The notes under the pieces were generated by a model that saw only the letters and a program-made list of their open reading frames with translations, ran no database searches and was not told where the DNA came from. The translations under genes and the position numbers were made by a program. Shown one piece after another: positions 1 to 5,637 of a stretch of DNA of 7,760 nucleotides. Source of the DNA: Acidisphaera sp035272265 (GTDB lineage Bacteria; Pseudomonadota; Alphaproteobacteria; Acetobacterales; Acetobacteraceae); NCBI GenBank assembly GCA_035272265.1, contig DATEQV010000065.1, positions 1-7,760 of the forward strand, in the 5' to 3' direction. Position 1 is the stretch's first letter. Every line of letters begins with the position of its first letter.

Positions 1-24
1 AGCTCGGGCGGCTCTCACAAGTAG
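1..24 (+). CDS. 3' end of an upstream gene (partial, last 7 codons)
   Basis: Reading from base 1, the frame gives SSGGSHK followed by a TAG stop at 22-24. The next gene's ribosome binding site overlaps this stop and its ATG lies 8 nt further on, the spacing expected inside an operon. The Ser/Gly-rich basic tail resembles the low-complexity C-termini I recall for DUF4178 proteins, which often precede DUF350 genes in polyamine clusters, but seven residues cannot establish a family. Another frame is also open at the window edge, so the call rests mainly on the spacing. Confidence 0.45.
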   Translation, partial: SSGGSHK

Positions 25-30
25 GACAGG
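23..30 (+). promoter_or_regulatory. ribosome binding site of the DUF350 gene
   Basis: AGGACAGG sits 2 nt before the ATG at 33 and overlaps the TAG stop of the preceding reading frame. This suggests coupled translation and supports the chosen start. Confidence 0.5.
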
Positions 31-32
31 TC

Positions 33-257
33 ATGGACACTCCGTTGGTCAATCTGCACAACCTGATCGAGGCGATCATCTACTCGGCGCTGGGGCTGGT
101 GATCTACGCGGTCGGCTTCGTCCTGCTCGACCGCCTCGCACCCAGCAAACATATCTGGCGCGAGATCAACGAAGAGAAGAACGTCGCGATCGCGGTGCTG
201 ATCGGCGCCGTCGCCATCGGCATCGCGCTCATCATCAGCGCCGCAATCCACGGATAG
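33..257 (+). CDS. DUF350 family small membrane protein
   Basis: A 74-aa inner-membrane protein with two hydrophobic helices (about residues 14-35 and 50-72) joined by a short polar loop. The loop and flanks carry the recognisable DUF350 pattern: YSALGLVIYAVGFVLLDRL, then REI-EEKNVAIA and GIALIISAAIHG. Some family members, such as E. coli YjfL, are about twice as long with a duplicated unit; this is the single-unit form. No enzymatic residues are apparent. Family knowledge: DUF350 genes recur beside polyamine or glutathionylspermidine-type enzymes and PspA-like proteins, as in the E. coli yjf cluster, and the next gene here is an aminopropyltransferase. A role as a membrane partner or channel-like component of that enzyme is inference. 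The start is supported by the RBS at 23-30. Confidence 0.9.
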   Translation: MDTPLVNLHNLIEAIIYSALGLVIYAVGFVLLDRLAPSKHIWREINEEKNVAIAVLIGAVAIGIALIISAAIHG

Positions 258-263
258 ACCGCC

Positions 264-1802
264 ATGGATGCGCCGGCGCTGCCGCGGCAGTCGCCCGCAC
301 AGGCGCTGCTGCTCGCCTCGGCCTTCGCGGTTGCGACCTGCGGCCTGGTGTACGAGCTGATCGCCGGCACGCTGGCGAGCTACCTGCTCGGCGACTCCGT
401 CACCCAGTTCTCGACCGTCATCGGCGTCTACCTGTTCGCCATGGGCGTCGGCTCCTACCTGTCGGGCCGTATCGAGCACGATCTGCTTGGGGTGTTCGTG
501 CGTGTCGAGATCCTGATCGGCCTGATCGGCGGATTCTCCGCCGCATTGCTGTTCCTGCTGTTCGCCCAGGTCGTCGATTTCCGCATCCCGCTCTATGCCG
601 TCGTCGGCGTCGTCGGCGTGCTGGTCGGGGTGGAAATCCCGCTGCTGCTGCGGCTGCTGCGCGACCAGTACGCGCTGAAGGATCTGGTCGCGCGCGTCTT
701 CACGCTCGACTATGTCGGCGCCCTGCTGGCCTCGATGCTGTTCCCGCTGGTGCTGGTGCCGAAGCTCGGCCTGATGCGTTCGAGCTTCCTGTTCGGGATG
801 CTCAACACCGGCGTCGCGCTGTGGCTGCTGCTCGGCTACGGCACGGCCCTGCGCCACGTTCGCGCGCATCGTATCGCCGCACTTCTGGTGCTGGCCGCGC
901 TTGCCGCCGGCTTCGTCTATGCCGGCCGCATCATGGAAGAGGCGGAGGCGTCGATCTTCCCCGATCCGGTGATCTACGCGGAGACGACGCCGTACCAGCG
1001 CATCGTGCTGACCGACTCGCATCGCGACCTTCGGCTGTTCCTCAACGGCAACCTCCAGTTCAGCAGCCGCGACGAATACCGCTATCACGAGGCGTTGGTG
1101 CATCCCGGGCTGAGCAGTGTCGCGCGCCCGGCCCGCGTCCTGATCTTCGGCGGCGGCGACGGGCTCGCCGCGCGGGAAGTCCTGAAATACCCGCAAGTCG
1201 AAAGCATCACCCAGGTCGAGCTGGACCCGGCGATGGTGCGGCTGTTTTCCGGCAATGAGATGCTGACGCGGCTCAACGCCGACGCGTTCGCCTCGCCGAA
1301 GCTGCACGTGATCACGCAGGACGCCTTCGTGTGGCTGAAGGACAACGCCGACCGCGAGCGCTTCGATTTCATCGTCGTCGATTTCCCCGATCCGTCGAAC
1401 TTCTCGATCGGCAAGCTCTATTCGCTGACCTTCTACAAGCTGCTGCGGCGGATCGTAGCGCCGGGCGGCGCGGTGGTGGTGCAGAGCACCTCGCCGCTGA
1501 TCGCGCGCCACGCCTATTGGTGCGTGGTGGCAACGCTGGAGGCGGCGGGCTTCGTCACCACGCCCTATCATGTGTTCGTGCCGTCGTTCGGCGAATGGGG
1601 CTTCGTCATGGCAGCCGACCGCACGATCGTGCCGGGCACCGCATATCCACCGGGGCTGCGATATGTGTCGGCTGATACCGCGCACGACATGCTGCGCTTT
1701 CCGCCCGACATGGACCGCGTTCCCGCCGACATTAACCGCCTCGACAGCCAGGTGCTGGTGCGCACCTTCGATGCCGAGTGGTCGGCGTACGGCGTGTATT
1801 GA
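264..1802 (+). CDS. membrane-anchored polyamine aminopropyltransferase (spermidine synthase-like)
   Basis: A 512-aa fusion of an N-terminal membrane domain (roughly seven hydrophobic segments between residues 13 and 222) and a C-terminal Rossmann methyltransferase-like domain of the spermidine synthase family (about 230-450). Visible motifs are YQRIVLT (244-250), the substrate-binding segment NLQFSSRDEYRYHEALVHP (263-281), the nucleotide-binding GGGDG (296-300), the acidic ELD (319-321) at the end of the second strand, QD (352-353), and DFPDP (373-377) at the position of the catalytic Asp motif (D-S-T-D-P in SpeE). The expected reaction is transfer of an aminopropyl group from decarboxylated AdoMet to an amine; the actual acceptor is unknown. 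Cytosolic SpeE is about 290 aa, so the membrane half is the distinguishing feature. The start lies 6 nt after the DUF350 stop, with a weak CGGA upstream. The gene ends inside the flavoprotein gene, pointing to one operon. Confidence 0.92.
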   Translation: MDAPALPRQSPAQALLLASAFAVATCGLVYELIAGTLASYLLGDSVTQFSTVIGVYLFAMGVGSYLSGRIEHDLLGVFVRVEILIGLIGGFSAALLFLLFAQVVDFRIPLYAVVGVVGVLVGVEIPLLLRLLRDQYALKDLVARVFTLDYVGALLASMLFPLVLVPKLGLMRSSFLFGMLNTGVALWLLLGYGTALRHVRAHRIAALLVLAALAAGFVYAGRIMEEAEASIFPDPVIYAETTPYQRIVLTDSHRDLRLFLNGNLQFSSRDEYRYHEALVHPGLSSVARPARVLIFGGGDGLAAREVLKYPQVESITQVELDPAMVRLFSGNEMLTRLNADAFASPKLHVITQDAFVWLKDNADRERFDFIVVDFPDPSNFSIGKLYSLTFYKLLRRIVAPGGAVVVQSTSPLIARHAYWCVVATLEAAGFVTTPYHVFVPSFGEWGFVMAADRTIVPGTAYPPGLRYVSADTAHDMLRFPPDMDRVPADINRLDSQVLVRTFDAEWSAYGVY

Positions 1803-3388
1803 TCCGGCTGCGCCGACGCGACGCGATAATCGGGGGCGCGGCCTGCCTCGCCGGCAGCGCCGCGCCGAACGCGGGTGCGGCTTGGCCGTATCCGGGCGAG
1901 CTGGTCGGCGCACATGCCGCGCTCGGACATCGGCTGCGTGGCGGCAGCCTGCCGGGGCCGAGCCTGACCGAACGTGCGGACGTGGTGATCGTCGGCGGTG
2001 GCATCGCCGGCCTGTCAGCGGCATGGCGGCTGCGGCGAGCCGGCATCGACGACGTCGTTCTCGTCGAGCTCGAATCGGATGTCGGCGGCAATGCACGCAG
2101 CGGCCGCAACGCCGTCTCGGCCTTTCCGTGGGGGGCGCACTACGTGCCGCTGTTGACCGACGAGTCGGTCCACGCCGCCGCGCTGTTCGAGGAGCTCGGC
2201 ATCATCACCGGCCGCGACGCCGCCGGGCGGCCGATCTACAACGACTTCGCGCTGTGCGCCGACCCGCGCGAGCGGCTGTTCATCGACGGTGCCTGGCAGG
2301 AGGACCTGCTGCCGGACAACGGCATCAGCGCCGCCGACCGTCGCCAGTATGGCGCGTTCTTCTCCGCGATGGACGACTGGCGCCGCGCGCGCGGATCGGA
2401 TGGCCGCCGGGCGTTCGCGATTCCGCTCGATCTCAGCTCGGCCGACGAGCGGTTCCGCCTTCTCGATCGCATCAGCATGGAAGACTACATGCGCGCGCAG
2501 GGCTGGGACAGCCGGCCGCTGCTCTGGTACGTCGATTACTGCTGCCGCGACGACTACGGCACGACGTTCGACCAGGTCTCGGCGTGGGCGGGCGTGCACT
2601 ACCACGCCGCCCGCGGCGGAATCGCCAGCGGCGACGCGACGCCGACGGTGCTGACCTGGCCGGAGGGCAACGGATATATCGTCCGCCGCCTGCAGGCAAA
2701 GCTGGCACCGGCGCGCTGCGACTCGCTCGCCTGGCGCGTGCGGCCGGCGGACAGCGGCGTTGCGGTCGACATCTACGAGCCGGCCCAGGACCGCTCGCGC
2801 CGGATCCAGGCTCGCGCGGTGGTTCTCGCCGTGCCGCGCTTCGTCGCCGACCGGCTTCTCGGCCGCACGCCGGACACCTCGCACAGCTACGCACCCTGGA
2901 TGGTTGCCAACGTCACGGTCGCGCGCCTGCCGCAGGGACGTGGTGCACCCCTGTGCTGGGACAACGTCGTCTACAACAGCCGCTCGCTCGGCTACGTCGT
3001 CGCCACCCACCAGTCGGTGGCCCAGGTGCAGAGGCGCACGGTGCTGACCTATTACTGGCCGCTGTCCGACTCACCTCCGTCGCAGGCGCGGGCATGGGCG
3101 CTCGGGCGGAGGCTCGGGGACTGGCAGGCGATGGTCGCGGGCGAGCTGCTGCGCGTTCATCCCGAGCTCGAGGGCGCCATCGAGCGCATCGACGCCTGCG
3201 TGTGGGGACATGCGATGATCCGGCCCACGCCCGGCTACATCTGGGGCCCCGCCCGCGCGGCTGCGTGCGAGCAAACGCCGCCCGTCTTCTTCGCCCACTC
3301 CGACATGAGCGGCATCTCGATCTTCGAGGAGGCGAACGAGCGGGGCGTCGCCGCCGCGGACGCCGTTCAGGCCTGGTTGCGCGGCTGA
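1778..3388 (+). CDS. FAD/NAD(P)-binding flavoprotein with Tat-type leader (amine-oxidase-like)
   Basis: A 536-aa protein from the GTG start. A TTG at 1799 (residue 8), overlapping the synthase stop as TTGA, would give MIRLRRRDAIIGGAACLAG, a more typical short twin-arginine leader (Arg pair, small hydrophobic core, alanines near residue 30). Neither start has a strong RBS, so the start is uncertain. The dinucleotide fold is clear: DVVIVGGGIAGLSAAWRL with GxGxxG at 73-78, an acidic strand end (E97/E99), then GGN (103-105). A typical flavin-contacting C-terminus, HSDMSGISIFEEANERG, is at 507-523. PWGAHYVPL (118-125) and the WPYPGELVGAHAALGHRLR region after the leader match a family I recall downstream of membrane spermidine synthases. 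A role in oxidising a polyamine-type product outside the cytoplasm is inferred from context; it could equally be another FAD-dependent desaturase or oxidase. The overlap with the upstream gene suggests translational coupling. Confidence 0.88.
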   Translation: MVGVRRVLIRLRRRDAIIGGAACLAGSAAPNAGAAWPYPGELVGAHAALGHRLRGGSLPGPSLTERADVVIVGGGIAGLSAAWRLRRAGIDDVVLVELESDVGGNARSGRNAVSAFPWGAHYVPLLTDESVHAAALFEELGIITGRDAAGRPIYNDFALCADPRERLFIDGAWQEDLLPDNGISAADRRQYGAFFSAMDDWRRARGSDGRRAFAIPLDLSSADERFRLLDRISMEDYMRAQGWDSRPLLWYVDYCCRDDYGTTFDQVSAWAGVHYHAARGGIASGDATPTVLTWPEGNGYIVRRLQAKLAPARCDSLAWRVRPADSGVAVDIYEPAQDRSRRIQARAVVLAVPRFVADRLLGRTPDTSHSYAPWMVANVTVARLPQGRGAPLCWDNVVYNSRSLGYVVATHQSVAQVQRRTVLTYYWPLSDSPPSQARAWALGRRLGDWQAMVAGELLRVHPELEGAIERIDACVWGHAMIRPTPGYIWGPARAAACEQTPPVFFAHSDMSGISIFEEANERGVAAADAVQAWLRG

Positions 3389-3590
3389 CGCGGGTGCGTC
3401 CGCGGTGCGCGCGGGGCCGTTCGCGGGGGCTGCGACGGCGGGGCGACGTGGCGGCGGGATCGTCGGGCGGCCGGCGCCGATGCGAATGATCGTCGTGCAG
3501 CCGGGCGGGTACGCAACGCGAACGAAGCGTGCGGGTGCGGGAGCCGGGGCACTTTCCGGTGTCGCCGGCGCAGGTGCGGATGAAGCTTGT

Positions 3591-3734
3591 GGCGGCGCGG
3601 CGTCGGCCGGTAGCGCCGATGGGCTGGCCACGTGTGCGTCGTCATTCCGCGGCGTGGCTTCGGGCGGCGCGGCTTCGGACGGCGGGTCCAATGGCGCGGC
3701 CGCGTGTGCCTCGTCATTGCGAGCTGCCGCTTGG
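3591..3734. repeat. diverged 72-bp tandem duplication
   Basis: Units 3591-3662 and 3663-3734 align without gaps at about 53 of 72 positions by hand count. They begin with an identical GGCGGCGCGG and share CGTGTGC-TCGTCATT (3631-3646 and 3703-3718). The second copy runs into the palindromic element at 3712-3816, and the CGTCATT in the first copy looks like an orphan half of the same type of element. Low sequence complexity may inflate the similarity. Confidence 0.4.
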
Positions 3735-3816
3735 CGGCGTGGCAATCCAGGGCCGCGCGACGGACGTTTGTCACGTTGCCCTGGATCGCCACGGCGCTGC
3801 GCGCCTCGCGATGACG
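3712..3816. repeat. palindromic intergenic element 1 (nested inverted repeat)
   Basis: Outer arms CGTCATTGCGAG (3712-3723) and CTCGCGATGACG (3805-3816) match at 11 of 12 positions. Inner arms GTGGCAATCCAGGGC (3739-3753) and GCCCTGGATCGCCAC (3778-3792) match at 14 of 15. The pattern of an outer CGTCATTGCGAG with an inner GGCAATCCAG is a dispersed extragenic palindrome type that I recall in many alphaproteobacterial genomes. It is non-coding and probably folds in RNA. Confidence 0.8.
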
Positions 3817-3864
3817 GGGCAGGGTCGTTCGGCCCCGGTTCGGTGGCGCCCGCCCGTTCCTCTT

Positions 3865-3960
3865 CCGTCATGACCGGGCTTGTCCCGGCCATCCACGATT
3901 TATTCTTTTCTGCAACGTTATCAAAATCGTGGATGGCCGGCACAAGGCCGGCCATGACGG
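3865..3960. repeat. palindromic intergenic element 2 (37-bp arms)
   Basis: Arms 3865-3901 and 3924-3960 are reverse complements at 34 of 37 positions, separated by a 22-nt AT-rich spacer (3902-3923). The right arm also contains a local hairpin, GGCCGGC-ACAAG-GCCGGCC. Translated on either strand the element yields MTGLVPAIHD or MAGLVPAIHDF, the familiar spurious peptide annotated in Hyphomicrobiales genomes. Lying between convergent genes, it could terminate transcription from both sides. Confidence 0.85.
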
Positions 3961-4004
3961 GGAAGGGATGAACGGGCGGTTGTGCGGCGGCGGGCCGCGC
4001 GGCG

Positions 4005-4652
4005 TCACGCGCGGCTTCGCGGTCGCGCGCGGGCGCGGCTGCGCTGGGCCATGCGGCGCAGCGTGCGGGTGTGGTCGCGCACGAGCTTGGCCTCGGCCTC
4101 GCGGCGCTCGACGATGAACCAGCGCTCGGTGGCGGGAGGGTATTCGGCGCGTCGGTCGCGCCAGCGCTTCCAGCCGAGCATGGCCCAGATCACCGGCGGC
4201 GGTCCCGGCTCCGGGGTGCGGGCGGCGCGCTGGCGGCGGCGGGTCTCGGCCCAGGCGCGGCGCTCGGCGAGCAGACGCATCGACGCGCGCGTCGCCAGAC
4301 GGTGCAGGCGGACTTCGGCCTGCCAGTCGCCTGCGTTGGCGCGGCGGTAGAGGTCGCGGGCGTCGGTGCAGTGGGCGCAGCGGTGCCGTGTGGTGGGGTA
4401 GCGGGACGCCTCCAGGTCGCACCAGGAATAGAGGTCGCGATGGCCCGTCGGCTTGCGGAACAGCCGTTGGGGCTTCGGCCGGCGTTCGCAGAACGCGTCC
4501 TGGATGATCTCGACGCGGAACATGCGCTCGCGGGCCGAGGCGGCGATCTCGGGGTCGGGCTCGGGGGTGGCGCGCACGCGGGTGCCGCGGGCGTAGGGGA
4601 CCCGGAAGCTTTGGTAGAGCCGCTTGAGGAAGGGCGGCAGGAAATCGAACAT
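4005..4652 (-). CDS. hypothetical arginine-rich protein with a CxxC motif
   Basis: A 215-aa protein that I do not recognise. The ATG at 4652 is chosen over an upstream TTG at 4733 because an excellent GGGAGGG lies 5 nt before it. Codons are almost uniformly G/C-ending and the composition is varied (several Trp, Phe, Tyr), so this strand is coding rather than the low-complexity open frame opposite. Visible features are a hydrophobic N-terminus, MFDFLPPFLKRLYQSF, a possible amphipathic membrane-association segment; a Cys/His cluster HRCAHC (90-95, with C55 and C78 nearby) that could bind metal; a strongly basic middle and C-terminal part (about 115-145 and 160-215) likely to be helical; and an Arg-rich tail. 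There are no transmembrane helices. It is monocistronic, flanked by repeat-rich DNA on both sides, and convergent with the flavoprotein operon. Nucleic-acid binding is possible from the charge, but this is a guess. Confidence 0.65.
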   Translation of the reverse strand: MFDFLPPFLKRLYQSFRVPYARGTRVRATPEPDPEIAASARERMFRVEIIQDAFCERRPKPQRLFRKPTGHRDLYSWCDLEASRYPTTRHRCAHCTDARDLYRRANAGDWQAEVRLHRLATRASMRLLAERRAWAETRRRQRAARTPEPGPPPVIWAMLGWKRWRDRRAEYPPATERWFIVERREAEAKLVRDHTRTLRRMAQRSRARARPRSRA

Positions 4653-4656
4653 CCGG

Positions 4657-4663
4657 CCCTCCC
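4657..4663 (-). promoter_or_regulatory. strong ribosome binding site fixing the start of the CxxC protein
   Basis: The minus strand reads GGGAGGG, close to the perfect anti-Shine-Dalgarno complement, about 5 nt from the ATG at 4652. It favours this start over the TTG 27 codons upstream. Confidence 0.7.
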
Positions 4664-4704
4664 AGGGGCTCGAGGTTCCCCGGACCGCTCCGGGATCGGC
4701 CAAA

Positions 4705-4733
4705 AGGATCGCGCGCCAGAGGACCGAAGTCAA
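4705..4733 (-). promoter_or_regulatory. possible promoter of the CxxC protein gene
   Basis: On the minus strand TTGACT (4733-4728) could be a -35 box, preceded by an AT-rich stretch (4734-4754) resembling an UP element. At a 17-nt spacing the -10 position reads GATCCT, which is a poor match. This is suggestive only. Confidence 0.25.
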
Positions 4734-4836
4734 GGCATTTATTCTTTTGTCAGGATTTAGGTCCTGCTTGCCTGTGTCGTTCAGGCACCGAGCCGGCCGT
4801 TGTGAGGCGCCATACCAACGGTCGAAAGTGCCGACC

Positions 4837-4965
4837 CGTCATGCCGGGCTCCCGGGTCGGGCCGAAGGCCGCCCGAGGACAGGCTCCCGGCACGGCAGCC
4901 ACGCCTTCATGACGTCCACGTAGAAGAAGAAAGGCGTGGATTCCGGGCCTTCGCCCGGAATGACG
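4837..4965. repeat. palindromic intergenic element 3
   Basis: Outer arms CGTCATGCCGGGC (4837-4849) and GCCCGGAATGACG (4953-4965) match at 12 of 13 positions. An inner pair CCACGCCTTC (4899-4908) and GAAAGGCGTGG (4929-4939) pairs with a one-base bulge. The right half forms its own perfect hairpin, TTCCGGGC-CTTC-GCCCGGAA (4941-4960). The spurious minus-strand translation reads GRRPGIHAF and REPGMTG, as in other members of this repeat type. Confidence 0.75.
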
Positions 4966-5011
4966 ATGTCGTTCATGATGAGTCATCACGTGTGCCGGCT
5001 GGTATCGACGC

Positions 5012-5030
5012 GACCGAGATGAGTGCGGTC
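5012..5030 (+). repeat. 19-bp direct repeat, copy A
   Basis: GACCGAGATGAGTGCG followed by GTC. The same 19 bases with one A/G change occur at 5562-5580. This copy begins 46 nt after palindromic element 3. Confidence 0.6.
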
Positions 5031-5200
5031 AGACCCCGGCAGCGCCGCGCTCAGGCGCCTACCGCGGAGGTCGGGGATCAGCGCTCGCGATAACGTGAGC
5101 TTGGCAGTACCGCAACCGCACGATCACCGCCGCGCTCGTGTCTGCACGGGGTGGGTCGGATCTCGCATCGGCCCTGCGTGTGCGGAGGTGGAGGAAGCGG

Positions 5201-5451
5201 ATGAGTGATAGTGCGCCGGCCGTGGCGACGGTGGTGGTCGTCACCGATACGAGCGGCGCGCCAAGTGCGCCTCCCGCAGAGATCGTCGTCGAACCGACGT
5301 CAGCCGCCGGGACCGCCAAGGTCGTGGTCGTTCAGACCTCGGTGGCGCGCACGCGTCCGAGCCCGCGCAGCTGGCTGGAATGGCTGCGCTCATCGAAGGC
5401 ATCGTGGCCTTCGTCAAGGCATTGGTGCCGCTGGTCGCCGCTGCGGTATAG
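5201..5451 (+). pseudogene. possible small gene with a -1 frameshift
   Basis: An ATG at 5201 follows a good ribosome binding site (GAGGAAG, 5191-5197). The frame gives an Ala/Val/Pro-rich product beginning MSDSAPAVATVVVVTD, with a second VVVV stretch near residue 47. G/C-ending codons dominate until about 5385, where this frame degrades into rare codons and runs through palindromic element 4. At the same point the -1 frame (ATG at 5380) becomes well-biased and encodes MAALIEGIVAFVKALVPLV plus AAAV, ending at TAG 5449-5451. A single base loss near 5370-5385 would join the two into an 83-aa protein ending in a hydrophobic helix. Alternatives are a separate 23-aa hydrophobic peptide at 5380-5451, which has no clear RBS, a sequencing error, or no gene at all. 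I recognise no family. Confidence 0.35.
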
Positions 5452-5603
5452 AGCGGTTTCAACCGAAACCGTTTCAACACGTCATGGGCGGACCGCCATC
5501 CACGCCTTCTTTCACGCGGCTGCCAAAGGCGTGGATGGTCCGCCTTCGCGGACCATGACGGGACCGAGATGAGTGCGATCCCACCGAGATTGAGACCGCT
5601 CTA
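5449..5603. repeat. composite nested palindromic element 4
   Basis: Outer arms 5449-5462 (TAGAGCGGTTTCAA) and 5590-5603 (TTGAGACCGCTCTA) match at 13 of 14 positions. Just inside the left arm is a 7-bp hairpin, CGGTTTC-AACC-GAAACCG (5454-5471). The core is a CGTCATGG (5480-5487) / CCATGACG (5553-5560) palindrome with perfect inner arms ATCCACGCCTT (5498-5508) and AAGGCGTGGAT (5526-5536). Its right half also forms GGTCCGC-CTTC-GCGGACC (5537-5554). It may act as a terminator or insulator downstream of the minus-strand operon ending at 5638. Confidence 0.75.
5562..5580 (+). repeat. 19-bp direct repeat, copy B
   Basis: GACCGAGATGAGTGCG followed by ATC; 18 of 19 positions match copy A at 5012-5030. 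It starts 1 nt after the core palindrome of element 4 and lies inside that element's outer arms. Confidence 0.6.
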
Positions 5604-5637
5604 GCGGTTCGCTCGTCGCATCGAACGCGTCGGCAGG

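Larger units (their letters stand above)
3389..4004. other. repeat-rich intergenic region between convergent genes
   Basis: 616 bp between the flavoprotein stop and the stop of the convergent hypothetical gene. Open frames exist on both strands, but they are low-complexity (Ala/Gly/Arg on +, Pro/Ala/Arg on -), run through palindromic repeats and lack good ribosome binding sites, so I do not call a gene. The region contains a diverged 72-bp tandem duplication and two nested inverted repeats, listed separately. No U-tract terminator is seen; the long hairpin at 3865-3960 is the best candidate for bidirectional transcription termination. Confidence 0.7.
4653..5637. other. long repeat-rich intergenic region
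   Basis: 985 bp between the start of the CxxC protein gene and the stop of the pseudo-ATPase operon. It contains two nested palindromic elements, a 19-bp direct repeat, an outer 14-bp inverted repeat and one possible small frameshifted gene, listed separately. I see no tRNA, no terminator with a T-run and no CRISPR-like spacing. About 4755-4835 and 5031-5180 contain nothing I can assign. Confidence 0.7.

Noticed and set aside
15..2096. 693-codon open frame on the minus strand
   Set aside because: It lies antisense to the DUF350, aminopropyltransferase and flavoprotein genes, has a His/Arg/Gln/Asp-rich low-information composition and no domain. It is an antisense consequence of high third-position GC.
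1570..3489. 639-codon plus-strand open frame overlapping the flavoprotein gene
   Set aside because: Arg/Ala-rich out-of-frame reading of the flavoprotein, which has clear motifs in its own frame.
3071..3955. 294-codon minus-strand frame beginning MAGLVPAIHDF
   Set aside because: It starts inside a palindromic repeat, passes through a second repeat (SSRGAQRRGDPG type) and is antisense to the flavoprotein 3' end. This is a classic spurious annotation in repeat-bearing alphaproteobacteria.
3405..3971. 188-codon plus-strand frame after the flavoprotein gene
   Set aside because: Gly/Ala/Ser-rich, contains the 72-bp duplication and both palindromic elements, ends in the spurious SWMAGTRPAMT motif and has no convincing ribosome binding site.
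3898..4748. Shared ATTTATTCTTTT at 3898-3909 and 4737-4748
   Set aside because: A 12-bp AT-rich match in two intergenic regions. No flanking similarity was seen, so it is probably coincidence and not a defined repeat.
4071..4760. 229-codon plus-strand frame opposite the CxxC protein
   Set aside because: Gly/Ala/Leu-rich composition without motifs. The minus frame has the better ribosome binding site and a varied composition with Trp, Phe and Tyr.
3712..5603. Possible CRISPR array from clustered repeats
   Set aside because: The repeats are large palindromes with irregular spacing and differing sequences. There are no regularly spaced 24-40 nt direct repeats with unique spacers and no cas genes in the window.
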